Positions 1 through 11,864 of a stretch of DNA of 64,000 bases are shown here, piece by piece (within the stretch, counting starts at the first letter, position 1; the number at the start of each line of letters is the position of its first letter). The translations under genes and the position numbers were made by a program. The notes beneath the pieces were generated by a model. The model saw nothing but the letters and a program-made list of their open reading frames with translations. It searched no databases and was not told the DNA's origin. The stretch spans positions 98,483 to 162,482 of the forward strand of contig WTPW01001111.1 in assembly GCA_009809945.1 (NCBI GenBank), read 5' to 3'. Source of the stretch: Gigaspora margarita (lineage: Eukaryota; Glomeromycota; Glomeromycetes; Diversisporales; Gigasporaceae).

Positions 1-404
1 AAAAAAAAAAAAAAAAAAAGAGGCATATAAGTGGGCTCAACATTACAGGTAAAAAAAAAAAAAAAAAAAAAGGGAAGGCGAAGTGAACAAATGATAGAAT
101 CATAAACTTTGGAAGACACGTGATTCTATCATTTCCTCACTTGCATTTCCCAGTCGGCCTGCTTTGTGCAGTGTGGGAGACCACCGGCTGATGATACATA
201 TTACAAATGACGCTGATGACGGTTATACCCGGCGCAAATTGTAGTTGCTATTTCCGGGAGCATAGCCGGTCTCAGCTCGTGCATCAATCGCACCGATGTA
301 CGCTACTGCTGCATATCATCAATAAAATTTGATTAATAAAGTTCAATGTCTGGCCATGGCGGTCAGGTGATTCCAAATAAATATGTCGTATGCGTGCAAT
401 GTTT
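1..404. repeat. Poly-A tracts and an LTR-like relic
   Basis: No gene is seen here. Two A-runs lie at 1-19 and 51-71. An inverted repeat follows: arms around 89-103 and 121-135 both read as TGATAGAATCA-type sequence and its complement. The part from about 110 to 330 resembles the left gypsy LTR at 20640-20900: both share a GTGATTCTATCATTTCCTCA block, a CGCAA(A)TT segment and an AATAAA-like motif in the same order. It is probably a fragment of a related LTR lying just outside the first array unit, whose homology with the other units starts near 405. Confidence 0.5.
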
Positions 405-439
405 TTCGATAAGAATAATGGTAACTTCCATTTTTAAAT

Positions 440-540
440 AGGTTGGCTTGGGCTGGTTTGTACCACATATATACCATCCATTGCAATTGCATCTACAACT
501 TGTTCATCGACATACGTATCGATACGTAACAAACTTACAA
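440..540 (+). promoter_or_regulatory. Core promoter and 5' UTR of A gene 1
   Basis: A TATATA box lies at 468-473, about 70 bp before the ATG at 541. A 16-bp perfect palindrome, TACGTATCGATACGTA, lies at 513-528. The same order (TATA box, palindrome, ACAAACTTACAA, ATG) occurs before the other A genes. The palindrome probably lies in the 5' UTR, given its distance from the TATA box. Confidence 0.6.
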
Positions 541-2239
541 ATGTCGCAAATAAGCACTAAATTGCTTGAGCATTTCTCCAATGATTTCGCTCAACTTCTT
601 GAAACTGAATATGATTACAATGTTGTCATTAAAGTTGAAAACCAACATTTTAAGCTACATTCACTAATTTTATATCAACGTTCATCGTTCTTTCGTAAAG
701 AATTATCAACTGCAACCAAGAAGAATAATATTATTGAAATTACTTTAACTCATACTTCTGTTGAATCTTTTAAACTTTTAATTAAGTAAGCGATTCATTC
801 ATAATTGTTTAATTATATTTACTATTCACCGAAGGTGAAATTCATCAGTATACTGTATGTTTTTTAAATTTGTTATTTAAAAGATTTTGCCTCAAATTTT
901 TAAAAGTTAGAATTAAGAGATGGATTGAATATTGGGGTTTTAAGGTTCAAAATATTTTTACATTTTGCATTTCAAATACTATTCCTGGTGAATTTCACTT
1001 CTAGTGAGTTAAAATCGTCCTTATAGTTAATACTAATTAAAGTTTTTTAACATAGATATATTTACACAGGTACAATCACATTTGAAGGGGTTGAACCATC
1101 TACTATATTTGATATTTTGATTCCGTCCAACATATTAGGTTTAGGAGAATTAGTTGAATACATTCAGTCTTATCTTATTGATAACAAAGCATCTTGGCTT
1201 TGATTAAAATTTACCCAAGTTTATTCTACATGTTTTCAAGAAAACAATCTTAATGGCTTACAAACTTTTTGCACTGACATCCTTGCGAAACATCCTAACC
1301 TAATTTTTGATTCTGATGACTTTACTTCTATTCAAAAAAATGCGTTAATAACTCTTTTAAAGCGAGATGATTTACAAATAGAAGAATCAGAAATTTGGGA
1401 TAAGGTTATTCAATGGGGAAAAGAAAAAAACACCAAATTTACCATCCGATCTTGAACAATGGAATGATGAAAACTTTTTAGCTTTAAAAACTACACTTGA
1501 AAAATGCATTCCTTTAATTCGATATTTTCAGATGCCTGGAAAAGATATTGCAATAAAAGTTAAACCATATCGTCAAATTCTTGGATCAAATTTGTGGGAT
1601 GATATTACATTAAAGATTATGGCACCTGATATATCAGTCTCTTCAACTATTTTACCTGCCCGTAAAAAAATTCCTGTTCAACTCCCTGTCCGTGAAGTTC
1701 ATTTGGTTAATTCATCGTCTATTATTAACGATGAACATTTTGCAGAGATTTCAACTTGGATTGACTGTCGCACGTCAAAATATGATATTACAAAAATACC
1801 TTACAAGTTTAACTTACTTCTTAGAGGAAGTAAAGATGGATTTACTCGCGAAATATTTCATAGATTATGTGACAACATACCTGGTACCGTAGCTATTATT
1901 AAGGTTAATGGCACAAATGAAATACTCGGTGGATATAATCCATTAGTCTGGACGTCTAATAGTCCATTGAAATATTTTGCAACAACCGATAGTTTTATTT
2001 TTTCATTGAAATCCCAAGATTTACCGAATTCCATCTTTAGTAAAATTATTCATGCAAAGCAAGTAATTGGATGTTCTAACAATCATGGTCCAGTTTTCGG
2101 TGGTTATTTCTATATGACAAATGATATTAAAGGATGGTATTGTTCTCATAATCAAAGATATTATGAAAAACAACTTAGATCTGGTGCTTCCAATCTTTTA
2201 ATTGAAGAATTTGAAGTATTTCAGGTTTTGAAAGACTGA
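541..2239 (+). pseudogene. A gene 1: BTB-BACK-TLDc protein, broken by a stop and a frameshift
   Basis: Exon 1 is 541-785 and exon 2 is 1056-2239; the intron 786-1055 has GTAAGC at its start, a TACTAAT-like branch site and TAG at its end. Exon 1 codes the N-terminal two thirds of a BTB domain; exon 2 codes the BTB end, a BACK-like region and a C-terminal TLDc domain with GSKDGFT and the NEILGGYNPLVW block. Compared with the intact paralogues at 15396 and 58662, CGA has become TGA at 1201-1203, and the A-run near 1426 has seven instead of six As, which shifts the frame. The TLDc part remains open from about 1532 to the TGA at 2237-2239. A restored product would be about 475 residues. The start is the conserved MSQISTK methionine, not the upstream in-frame ATG at 448, because only the former is shared by all copies. 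Confidence 0.85.
786..1055 (+). other. Intron of A gene 1 with complementary arms
   Basis: The GT-AG intron splits the lysine codon between ILI and YIYTG. Near its 5' side GAAGGTGAAATTCATCAG (about 831-848) is complementary to CTGGTGAATTTCACTTC (about 987-1003). The same pair of arms recurs in the introns of the other A genes and, with changes, of the B relics. Confidence 0.6.
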
Positions 2240-3718
2240 ATTGAAATTTCACTAGTCTTCAAAGATGTATTTATAATGAAAATTTTATTAGTACTTTAGA
2301 GTTTTGAAGACGTTCTCAAGAATCTTCTTAGATGCTACTTTCTCTCAGAAGATTGTAAAACTACAGTACTATAGTATGAATATTATTGAAATTTGCTTAG
2401 ATATCGCTTTTGCTAAAAATTTTGGTAATAATTATAGTTTCGCTTAATTATTACAATAGATTAAATAAAGACCTTATCAATGCTTGAGCAGCTTTTTATA
2501 ATCATAACAGTGTTTGAAATTATATGTTAAGGTGTACAAATTATTTTTTATTTAATTAATAAACTTTATTTGTATCATGCTTTTTTTAATGTGAACATAG
2601 TAAAAAATAAAAATATGTTCACAAAATCATTATTTTTTACACTTATTCATAAGCGGTTTGTTAAATACTATCGAAATTCTGCAATCTTCATTGCTTATTT
2701 ATGATTTTACCAATTCTCATATACTCTTGTAAAATTTTATCATGTTAATAATATAATTCATCATCGAAAAGAATACTATTAAAATTTTCCAATATCTATT
2801 TACTTGAAATTAGTTGAACAATACATCAATATCTATATTTACACTAGTTGATATAAAATATTGATAAACTGGTGCCAAAAACTTTTTAACCGCAACAATT
2901 ATATACAATATATTCGCTGGTCATTTTTTACGATGTAAAATTTTTCTTTAACGTAATATTGATAACTAAACGAAATATTTGATTAACACCTGATACATTT
3001 TAATGCACTTCAACCATTAATTAAGAAGCTTGAAAACTCTCTAAAACTATTGTAAAATTTATAAGTATATTTAAATAAGAGATCTCTTTATGATTATTCT
3101 CAGGTAGTTCCTCAATTAGATTACTAATTATCGAGATGGCGCACAATCATTTCGATTAATCGAAATTAATTGAAATTAAATTGAAATGACCTATATCAAT
3201 TTTACCGAAAATTCGTTGTGAGAAATTGCGATTTTAAATTCGGTCAATCAGAGTAATTATATTGAAAAGAAGATTATTATGTCCAGGTTTTTTTGATCGA
3301 AATCAGTAAACATGTTCTATTCTTTTAGCCAATTGAGACATTTTATTAACCATAGAATATAATGTATTATGGTTTTTTAATAAATTTTTCTCTGATCTAT
3401 TATATTTGCGTGGCTTAAATATTGTTATTAAAAGTTATGCGCTATAAGTGTATAACATAACTTTATTCATATATGTAATATTTGACTTGCAATCTGAATA
3501 ATACGTAGCATGCCTTGATTTTATTATATGTCATATTAAAATTTATTTAAACATACAATCATATTTCCTTTTTAAAGTTTTCTAATTTACTTATTATCAG
3601 CATTATCGTTATCAAAAACCTAATTAACTGAATAGCTCTGTCTGAAGTTAATACTTATTGTAATTCTAGTCTCAACATACATATACATGCACTTATTTGA
3701 AAAAAAAAAACACATTCA
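2240..3718 (+). repeat. A-type 3' flank, unit 1
   Basis: No gene is seen. A polyadenylation-like AATAAA lies at 2464-2469, about 225 bp after the stop. The stretch is repeated after every other A gene (10562, 17107, 46867, 60380) with indels, so it is part of the duplicated unit. Nothing here is open for more than a few dozen codons. Confidence 0.7.
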
Positions 3719-5005
3719 AGTGAATATAATTATAATGCTATTGTTAAAGTTGGAAACCAGAATTTCAATTAGTTTTATATCAACGTTCATTATTTTTTCT
3801 TCAAGGATTATCAACCGAACCGCAGCTAAAAGGATAATCATATTGAAATTACTTTAACTAATATTCCGTTGATGCTTTAAAATTTCAATTAAGCAATTTA
3901 TAGTTAGAATTTATCGGAGGTGAAATTCACTAGCATGTCTTTTTTTTTGAATTTATTCTAGAAGGCTTTATCTTAAAATTTTAAAGTTAGAATTAAAAGT
4001 TAGAATTATTACTTGGGTTAAACATAATATTGTACTCCAAATAAGCAATTCTAGGAATTTAGTAAATTTGATGAATTTCACCTCTGGTGAACTAAACTCG
4101 ACATATTTAAATACTAATTAAAGATCTTTTAACATAGATATATTGGTACAATACTATTAGAATTTATTGAAGAATCTATTATATTTGACCGTTTAGTTTT
4201 ATCCAACAATTTAGGTCTAGCAGAGTTAGTTGAATGCATTCAGTCTTATCTTATTGATAACAAAGCATCTTAGCTTCGACTAAAATTTACCCTCCTAACC
4301 TAATTTTTGATTCTGATGACTTTACTTGCTATTCAAAAAAATGCGTTAATAGAAAAATCAGAAATTTTGGATAAGGTTATTTAATGGGAAAAGAACAAAC
4401 ACCAAATTTACTATCCGATATTGAACAATGATTAAAACTTTTAGGCTTAAAAATTACACTTGAAAAAATGTATTCCTTTAATTTGATTTTTCCAAATTCC
4501 TGGAAAAGATATTGCTGTAAAAGTTGAATCATATCGTCAAATTCTTGGATCAAATTTATGAGATGATATTACATTAAAGATTATGGCACCGGATATACAA
4601 TCTCTTCAACTATTTTACCTGATTTACTCACGAAATATTTCATAGATTATGTGACAACCTACCTGGACTGTAGCTATTATAAAGGCTAATGGCACAAATG
4701 AAGTACTTGGTGGATATAATCCATTAGTATGGAATAAACAAGGGAAATATTTTTCAACAACTGATAGTTTTGAAATCCTAAAATTTACCTAATTCCATTC
4801 TTAATCGAATTATTCATGCTGATAGTGTAATTGGGTGTTATAGTGATTATGGTCCAGCTTTCGGTGGTACTTTCAATATGCCTAATGATAATAAAAGATG
4901 GTTATATTATCAAAATAATGCATATTATGAAAAATGACTTCGATCTGAGGATACTAATAATCTTTTAATTGACGAATTTGAATTATTTCAGGTTTTAAAG
5001 ACTGA
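3719..5005 (+). pseudogene. B relic 1: decayed BTB-BACK-TLDc paralogue
   Basis: An exon 1 remnant (about 3719-3894) starts inside the BTB domain at the EYNYNAIVKVGNQ segment, with no start codon or promoter. The intron keeps its complementary arms, and exon 2 runs from about 4138 to TGA 5003-5005. It has several stops (for example KAS followed by TAG where the A genes have TGG), frameshifts, and a deletion near 4613-4622 that joins the end of the linker (ILPD) directly to the LTREIF part of TLDc, removing roughly 220 bp. The same deletion is present in B relic 4 but not in B relics 2 and 3. It cannot code for a functional protein. Confidence 0.85.
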
Positions 5006-6949
5006 ATTGAATTTCACTGGTATTCAAAAATATTTGGAACTTTTCTGAATATATTTTTAAAGCTAAATTAATCATGTATTTATAATGAAATTTTATTAGT
5101 ATTATAAGACGTTCTCAAGAATCTTCTTTGAATGCTACTTTCTCTCAGAATATTGCAAAACTAACTACACTATATTATGAATATATTGAAATTTACTTAG
5201 ATATCATTTTTGCTAAGATTAGGTAATAATTATAGTGCGCTTAATTATTAAATAAAAACCTTATCAATGCTTGAGCAGCTTTTATTAATCATAACAATGT
5301 TGGAAATTATATGTTCGGTTGCACAAATAATTTTTTATTTAATTAATAAACTTTATTTGTATCATTATTCTTTTAATGTGAACATAGTAAAAAATAAATA
5401 TGTTCACAAATCATTAATCTTTACAATTAATCATAAGTGGTTTGTTAAATGTTATCAAAATTCTGCAAATGTAAAAATTGGAAAAAAAATATCAATTTAC
5501 CAATTCCCATATATTAAAATAAGATTTATCAAAGAGTAATAATATAATGCATTATCGAAAAGAATATTGCTATTAAAGTTTCCTAATCGCTATTAACTTG
5601 AAATTTTTTGTAAAATAATAATTAATAGCAATAAGTTAATGGTAATAGCTACAGTAATGTCCATAACAATAAAGTATAAAACTGGTTGATTGTACAGCAA
5701 TTATATATTATTACAGAGTAAATTGCTCAGTTATAGCAAACTTAATAATATCTAATGGCTTTTCATCAAATTATAATGACAACAAATACTATGCATAAGC
5801 CTTATTCATCCTTTTCGGAATTTAAACAAATTAGTCCATGCGAGGTTACTTTTATTGTTTATATGATTATTTTTTTCTAACACACTTTATATGACATTAT
5901 TTGAAGACTTTAATCTCATTGACATTCTAATTTTATTGCTTAAAAATTGTTAGCTTCAAATTTCATCTATTTATAAAATTAGAATATTAATACAACTTTT
6001 TTTATAATAAAAATAAAAATAAATAATTTGTGAAATTTTCAAAAAGGATATTACAGTATCGTATCGTACGAAATACGCAAGTACATGGACGTTATTCGAG
6101 ATACGCAATTTTAAGAGGCTAATTATTAATTTGATAAATGAATTTAACAATAAAAGTAATCATGGTTGTATTTGGTTAAATTAATTATTAGTCTTTTTGA
6201 ATTACAGAATAAAGCGTTATTTCAAGCAAATATAATAAGGATTTTTGTGATGAACACTTATACTTACTGTAATTAAATTTCCATGCAAATTATTTTATTC
6301 TTTTTGGGTTGTTTTTTTTCGAAGTTTATTCAATATGGAAAGTTCCAGATTACTATTTATAAGTTATTAGAATTATAAGAACATTACTTTTAATGTTAAA
6401 TGTAAGGAGCAAACTTTAATAATTCCTTTAAAATTAGCCTTTAGAGTCACTCAAAACCATTATTTGAACATATAAGTTATATCACATCTATTAGCAGTTA
6501 TTTGTATAGTAATTTGTTCCTTTATATGAAATACAAAGTAAGATGAAAACCTGAAAGTGCTATAAAATGTTATTTCTACGAATAGGATTATATTTCGATG
6601 AGACTATTTGCAATTAAATAATATTTGATATTGCTCAATTATTTTGATTAATTAAAAAAATTAAAGCGATCTATGTAACAAATTTTTAAAAGAGTCATTG
6701 TGTGAATGCATATTTGGCATTGCTCAATTATTTTGATTAATTAAAAAATTAAAACAATCTTTGTAACAAATTTTGAAAAGAGTCATTGTGTGAAATGCAT
6801 ATTTTAAATTTCAACTAATCAGTGAATGCAATCAGCTTGCATTAATGCTTTTGACTTTCAGTAGCACTTCCATCATCCTGCAGTATATTCAACCTTCAAT
6901 TTTGACATGATGAATTTATTGGACGGTTTTTTTTTTTTTGAGATAACAG
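5006..6949 (+). repeat. B-type 3' flank and intergenic DNA, unit 1
   Basis: No gene is supported. The sequence recurs after B relics 2 to 4 and before A genes 3 and 4. An AATAAAAACC polyadenylation-like motif lies near 5252. Around 6600-6790 there is an internal duplication of about 110 bp, with the same TTGCTCAATTATTTTGATTA block found twice. A 90-codon open frame at 5267-5539 is AT-rich, unlike any family I recognise, and is broken in sister units, so I do not call it. Confidence 0.65.
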
Positions 6950-6952
6950 TAA

Positions 6953-7210
6953 GGCCGTTCGAAATTACAATTTCGTTTAACGTTCTCCCCCCCCCACCAG
7001 CTCTAAGAGCTCCCCCCTAGAATTAAACAGGCCAATCAGAACGCTCATCTCGTCTTAGGATTTCAATAAGTCACGTGCTTATAAGTCGACCAATAATAAT
7101 GTTTTTATTTTTTGCAATTTTAATATGTTTTGTTTAATTTGACCCCACTCCCCCCACCACGCTTAAGCTTCTTAAGGGAACGTTAAACGAAATTATAAAT
7201 TCAAATGGCC
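6953..7210. mobile_element. PIF/Harbinger-like MITE with TAA target duplication
   Basis: A 258-bp non-coding element with terminal inverted repeats that start GGCCGTTCGAAATTACAATT on the left and GGCCATTTGAATTTATAATT on the complement of the right end. TAA flanks it on both sides (6950-6952 and 7211-7213). The empty site is visible in the sister unit near 44520, which reads through as ACAGTAACTAATTT. A 3-bp TWA target and G-rich termini are typical of PIF/Harbinger. The C-rich internal runs are unusual for this AT-rich DNA. Confidence 0.8.
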
Positions 7211-7693
7211 TAACTAATTTTATTTATGGATTTGCCGAAAGAGCTTCTGCATTTTCAGTAAGCGATATTACGAATGACTAAATAAATATATAATTTGTGT
7301 TCATAAATAAATCACCCAGGGCCGTGGATAAAAATTGACAATTCATAGAATTGACGAATCAATAGTCGTTGAATTAACAAAAAATTCATTTATGTTTGGT
7401 TTTGTGTTTGAGTTTAGGTTAAAAATGGCTAGTATAGCAAATTGCACAGGAAAATTTTGTAGCCATTTAATAGTCAAAATATTGAGATAACCGCGATTTT
7501 TGCAAAGCGAACGTTTGTTTTTAATTTTCTTTAAGTTGCTTCAGATCCCGATTTTTAATTAGCTAACTGACGTTGTCGGAATATTACAATCCTTGAAAAG
7601 AAAATCTTTAATGAAGCAAATCATTTCCAAGGAAGGTAAGTTTCAGTCAATAAGAATGGTGGTACAGAACCTTCCATTAATTGGGATAGTTTG

Positions 7694-8029
7694 GGATTTA
7701 CTTGTTTGTGCCGGTAATACAACCCAAAAAATGAAATTTAATTTTGTAAATAACAAAGTGTGTAAAAGCAAAGTTAGGGTTAGGAGGTTAGCTTTAGGAG
7801 GTATAGCTAAAGATAGTTGCACATTATATGCAAAATTTTCGTCCCCGACATTTTTAATTAGTGCACAAAGGTCGATTTTAACACTAGTTTTGGCGTATTT
7901 TCGTTTTTTTATTCTTCTGCACGTGTTCGGAATTCATGTCGGGCTGATCCGGAACGATCAAAATTCGATCTCACTGATTGGTAGTTGCCTTTTTAGGAGT
8001 TTGTATTACCGGCACAAATAAGTAGAGCC
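7694..8029. mobile_element. Mutator-like MITE with 10-bp target duplication
   Basis: A 336-bp element between direct copies of GGATAGTTTG (7684-7693 and 8030-8039). Its ends, GGATTTACTTGTTTGTGCCGG and the complement GGCTCTACTTATTTGTGCCGG, form an imperfect inverted repeat of about 27 bp. Long target duplications of 9 to 11 bp suggest a Mutator-type mover. It carries telomere-like GTTAGGGTTAGGAGG near 7772. It landed directly upstream of the TATA box of A gene 2. The 142-codon open frame across it is fortuitous. Confidence 0.75.
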
Positions 8030-8039
8030 GGATAGTTTG

Positions 8040-8125
8040 TTCCATATTTATACAGATTGGATCCATTCGCCTGCAATTGATCTACAACTTTTTCATCGAC
8101 ATACGTAATAATCACAAACTTACAA
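8040..8125 (+). promoter_or_regulatory. Core promoter and 5' UTR of A gene 2, palindrome half lost
   Basis: TATTTATA lies at 8045-8052, 74 bp before the ATG at 8126. Only TACGTA (8102-8107) remains of the 16-bp palindrome found before A genes 1, 3, 4 and 5; the loss of one TACGTA and the central TCGA looks like deletion between the two TACGTA repeats. Confidence 0.55.
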
Positions 8126-10561
8126 ATGTCGCAAATAAGCACTAAATTACTTGAGCATTTCTCCAATGATTTCGCTCAACTTCTTGAAACTGAATATGAT
8201 TACAATGTTGTCATTAAAGTTGGAAACCAACATTTTAAACTACATTCATTAATTTTATATCAACGTTCATCATTCTTTCGTAAAGAATTATCAACCACAA
8301 CCAAAAAGAATAATATTATTGAAATTACTTTAACTCATACTTCTGTTGAATCTTTTAAAATTTTAATTAAGTAAGCGATTCATTCATAATCGTTTAATTA
8401 TATTTACTATTCATCGAAGGTGAAATTCACCAATATACTGTATGTTTTTTAAATTTGTTATTTAAAAGATTTTGCCTCAAATTTTTAAGCTAGAATTAAT
8501 AGATGGAATTAATACTTAAATTGGATATTGGGGTTTTAAGGTTCAAAATATTTTTACATATTGCATTCCAAATACTATTCCTGGTGAATTTCACTTCTAG
8601 TGAGTTAAAATCGTCCTTATAGTAATACTAATTAAAGTTTTTTTTTAACATAGATATATTTACACAGGTAAAATTACATTTGAAGGGGTCGAACCATCTA
8701 CTATATTTGATCTTTTGGTTCCGTCCAACAAATTAGGTTTAGCAGAATTAGTTGAATACATTCAGTCTTATCTTATTGATAACAAAGCATCTTGGCTTCG
8801 ATTAAAATTTACCCAAGTTTATTCTACAAGTTTTCAAGAAAACAATCTTAAGGGCTTACAAACTTTTTGCACTGACATCCTTGCGAAACATCCTAACCTA
8901 ATTTTTGATTCTGATGACTTTACTTCTATTCAGGAAAATGCGTTAATAACTCTTTTAAAGCGAGATGATTTACAAATAGAAGAATCAGAAATTTGGGATA
9001 AGGTTATTCAATGGGGAAAAGAAAAAACACCAAATTTACCATCCGATCTTGAACAATTGAATGATGAAAACTTTTTAGCTTTAACAACTACACTTGGAAA
9101 ATGCATTCCTTTAATTCGATATTTTCAAATGTCTGGAAGAGATATTGCAATAAAAGTTAAACCATATCGTCAAATTCTTGGATCAAATTTGTGGGATGAT
9201 ATTACATTAAAGATTATGGCACCTGATATATCAATCTCTTCAACTATTTTACCTGCCCGTAAAAAAATATCTATTCAACTTCCTGCCCGTGAAGTTCATT
9301 TTATTAATCCATCGTCTATTATTAACGATGAACATTTTGCAGAGATTGCATCTTGGATTGACCGTCGCCCGTTGTCACACTTGGAATTCACCTCTCAAAA
9401 GAATTCAGAGACAGATAGTTTATAGTATGAAGACTACAACTATAGTGATATGGCAGGCTAATAATAATGTCAGTGTATGACTTAACAGAGAGGATTAAAT
9501 AAGGCTTTGGTGAAAGAGGCAGCAACACACTTATATATGAAGATATAAGAGGTTAGTTACTTTACTACAAACAATAAATAACAATAAGAGACACAATTTC
9601 TCTTAACTAAACTATAAGATTCTACTAAGAAAATAAAGTGTAATTTATAACATGTATGAGGACATGTACAAGGACTTTATTATTCAGTGGGAAATAAGGA
9701 TTACAAGAGAGAATTCAATTCTAACTAAATGAAAAAAAGGTAAACCAAATCCACTTTGCTACAGAGGCAAAAAGAGTGGGTTTATATACATGAATTATAG
9801 GTTACAATCTACACTACTAATAACTATTTTATTCTATTTTACAGACTATCTTCTCTAATCGATTATGAATTAAAAAGAACAAAAAGAATTATTATGAAAA
9901 TATTATGAGTAAAAAGAGAAAAGTAAAATGAGCGGTTATGAATTTAGAATTCTGAATGTCTATCCCGTGATCATCCAGATTATGCGCATGATCGTGTATG
10001 AATGATCGGTGATTTCATAAAATCAGCATTAAATGAAGTCGATGACGATCAAATTCATATGTTATCGTGAGGGTATTTTCAAGTGTAACACCGTCAAAAT
10101 ATGATATTACAAAAATACCTTACAAGTTTAATTTACTTCTTAGAGGAAGTAAAGATGGTTTTACTCGTGAATTATTTCACAGTTTATGCGATAATATACC
10201 CGGCACTGTAACTATCATAAAGGTTAATGGCACTAATGAAATACTTGGTGGATATAATCCATTAGTCTGGACGTCTAATTACCCACTTAAATGGTTTGCA
10301 ACAACTGAAAGTTTTATTTTTTCGTTGAAATCCCAAAATTTACCTAATTCCATCTTTAGTAGAATTATTCATGCAAATAAAGTAATTGGATGCTGTAGCA
10401 ATTTTGGACCATGTTTCAGTAATTTGTTCTATATTAGTGATGATAATAGGGAATGGACTTATAGTCATAATGATTTATATTATGAAAAACGGCTTAGATC
10501 TGAAAATACTTCTAATCTTTTAATTGACGAAGTTGAATTATTTCAGGTTTTGAAAGACTGA
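8126..10561 (+). pseudogene. A gene 2: BTB-BACK-TLDc protein split by a solo LTR
   Basis: Exon 1 is 8126-8370, the intron 8371-8653, and exon 2 runs 8654-9372 and resumes at 10095 to TGA 10559-10561. Without the 718-bp solo LTR (9373-10090) and one copy of its CCGT target duplication, the reading frame is intact and codes 476 residues: BTB from about residue 20 to 110, BACK-like region to about 220, linker with PAREV, then TLDc from about residue 300. As it stands, translation runs into the LTR and stops at 9423-9425, losing nearly all of TLDc. No other stop or frameshift is seen, so the insertion is the only visible lesion and is probably young. A truncated BTB-BACK protein could still be made. 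Confidence 0.85.
9373..10090. mobile_element. Solo LTR inside the TLDc coding region
   Basis: The element starts TGTCACACTTGG and ends CAAGTGTAACA, so it has TG...CA termini, and is flanked by CCGT on both sides (9369-9372 and 10091-10094). No internal coding sequence is present, so it is a solo LTR left by recombination between two LTRs. Its start matches the right LTR of the gypsy element at 36171 (TGTCACACTTG), which suggests a related family. Confidence 0.85.
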
Positions 10562-11864
10562 ATTACTTTTCACTGTTATTCAAAGATATTAGAAACTTTT
10601 CTGAATATATTTGTAGAGCTAAATCAAGCGATTTATAATGAAATTTTATTAGTACTATTAGAGTTCGAAGACGTTCTCAAGAATCTTCTTAAATGCTACT
10701 TTTCTCAGAACATTGCAAAACTACAGTACTATATCATGATTATTATTGAAATTTGCTTAGATATCACTTTTGCTAAGATTTGGTTATAATTATAGTGTCG
10801 CTTAATTATTACAATAGATTAAATAAAGACCTTATCAATGCTTGAGCAGCTTTTTATAATCATAACAGTGTTTGAAATTATATGTTAAGGTGTACAAATT
10901 ATTTTTTAATGTGAATATATAAAAAATAAAAATATGTTCACAAAATCATTATTTTTTACACTTATTCATAAGCGATTTGTTAAATGCTATCGAATTCTGC
11001 AATCTCCATTGCTTATTTACGATTTTACCAATTCTAATATATTATTGCAAAATTTTATCATAGTTAATAATATAATTCATCATTGAAAAGAATACTATTA
11101 AAATTTTCCAATATCTATTTACTTGAAATTTTTTTTGTAAAACAATAATCAATTAATGTTAATAACAAATGTCTAAACAAAAATTAGTTGAACAATACAT
11201 CAATATCTCTATTTACACTAGTTAATATAAAATATTGATAAACTGGTGCCAAAAACTTTTTTAACCGCAACAATATATACAATATATTCGCTGGTCATTT
11301 TTTACGATGTAAAAATTTTTCTTTAACGTAATAAGCTACATGTCCCATAACTTATTTATCTATTGATAACTAAATGAAATATTTGAATAAGTTAAATTTA
11401 ACACCTGATACATTTTAATGCACTTCAGCCATTAATTAAGAAGCTTGTAAACTCTCTAAAACTATTGTAAAATTTATAAGGTATATTTAAAAAAGACATA
11501 TTTAAGAGATCTCTTATGATTATTCTCAGGCAGTTCCTCAATTAGATTACTAATTATCGAGATGCCGCACAATCATTTCGATTGTTCGAAATCAATTGAA
11601 ATTAAATTGAAATGATGCCTATATCAATTTTGCCGAAAATTCGTTGTGCAAAATGCGGATTTTAAATTCGGTCAATCAGAGTAACTATATTGAAAAGAAG
11701 GTTATTATGTCCAGGTTTTTTTGGTCGAAATCATTAAACATGTTTTATTCTTTTAGCCAATTGAGACATTTTATTAGCCATAGAATATAATGTATTTTGG
11801 TTATTTTCTTAATAAATTTAGTCTGATCTATTATATTTGAGTCACTTAATTATTGTTAACATAG
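10562..11864 (+). repeat. A-type 3' flank, unit 2
   Basis: No gene is seen. AATAAA at 10822-10827 is the likely polyadenylation signal of A gene 2. The region matches 2240-3420, but compared with unit 1 about 700 bp, including the exon 1 remnant and intron of the B relic, has been deleted just before 11860. Confidence 0.65.

Noticed and set aside
448-540. Upstream in-frame ATG giving a longer N-terminus for A gene 1, and similarly at 45021 and 58611 for genes 4 and 5
   Set aside because: These reach back to or before the TATA box and differ between copies; only MSQISTK (MSQINTK in gene 5) is shared.
5267-5539. 90-codon open frame after B relic 1
   Set aside because: Composition follows the AT-rich flank and the frame is broken in the sister flanks at 13290, 37460 and 47140.
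7593-8021. 142-codon open frame
   Set aside because: It runs from unit flank into a MITE and has no counterpart in units without that MITE.
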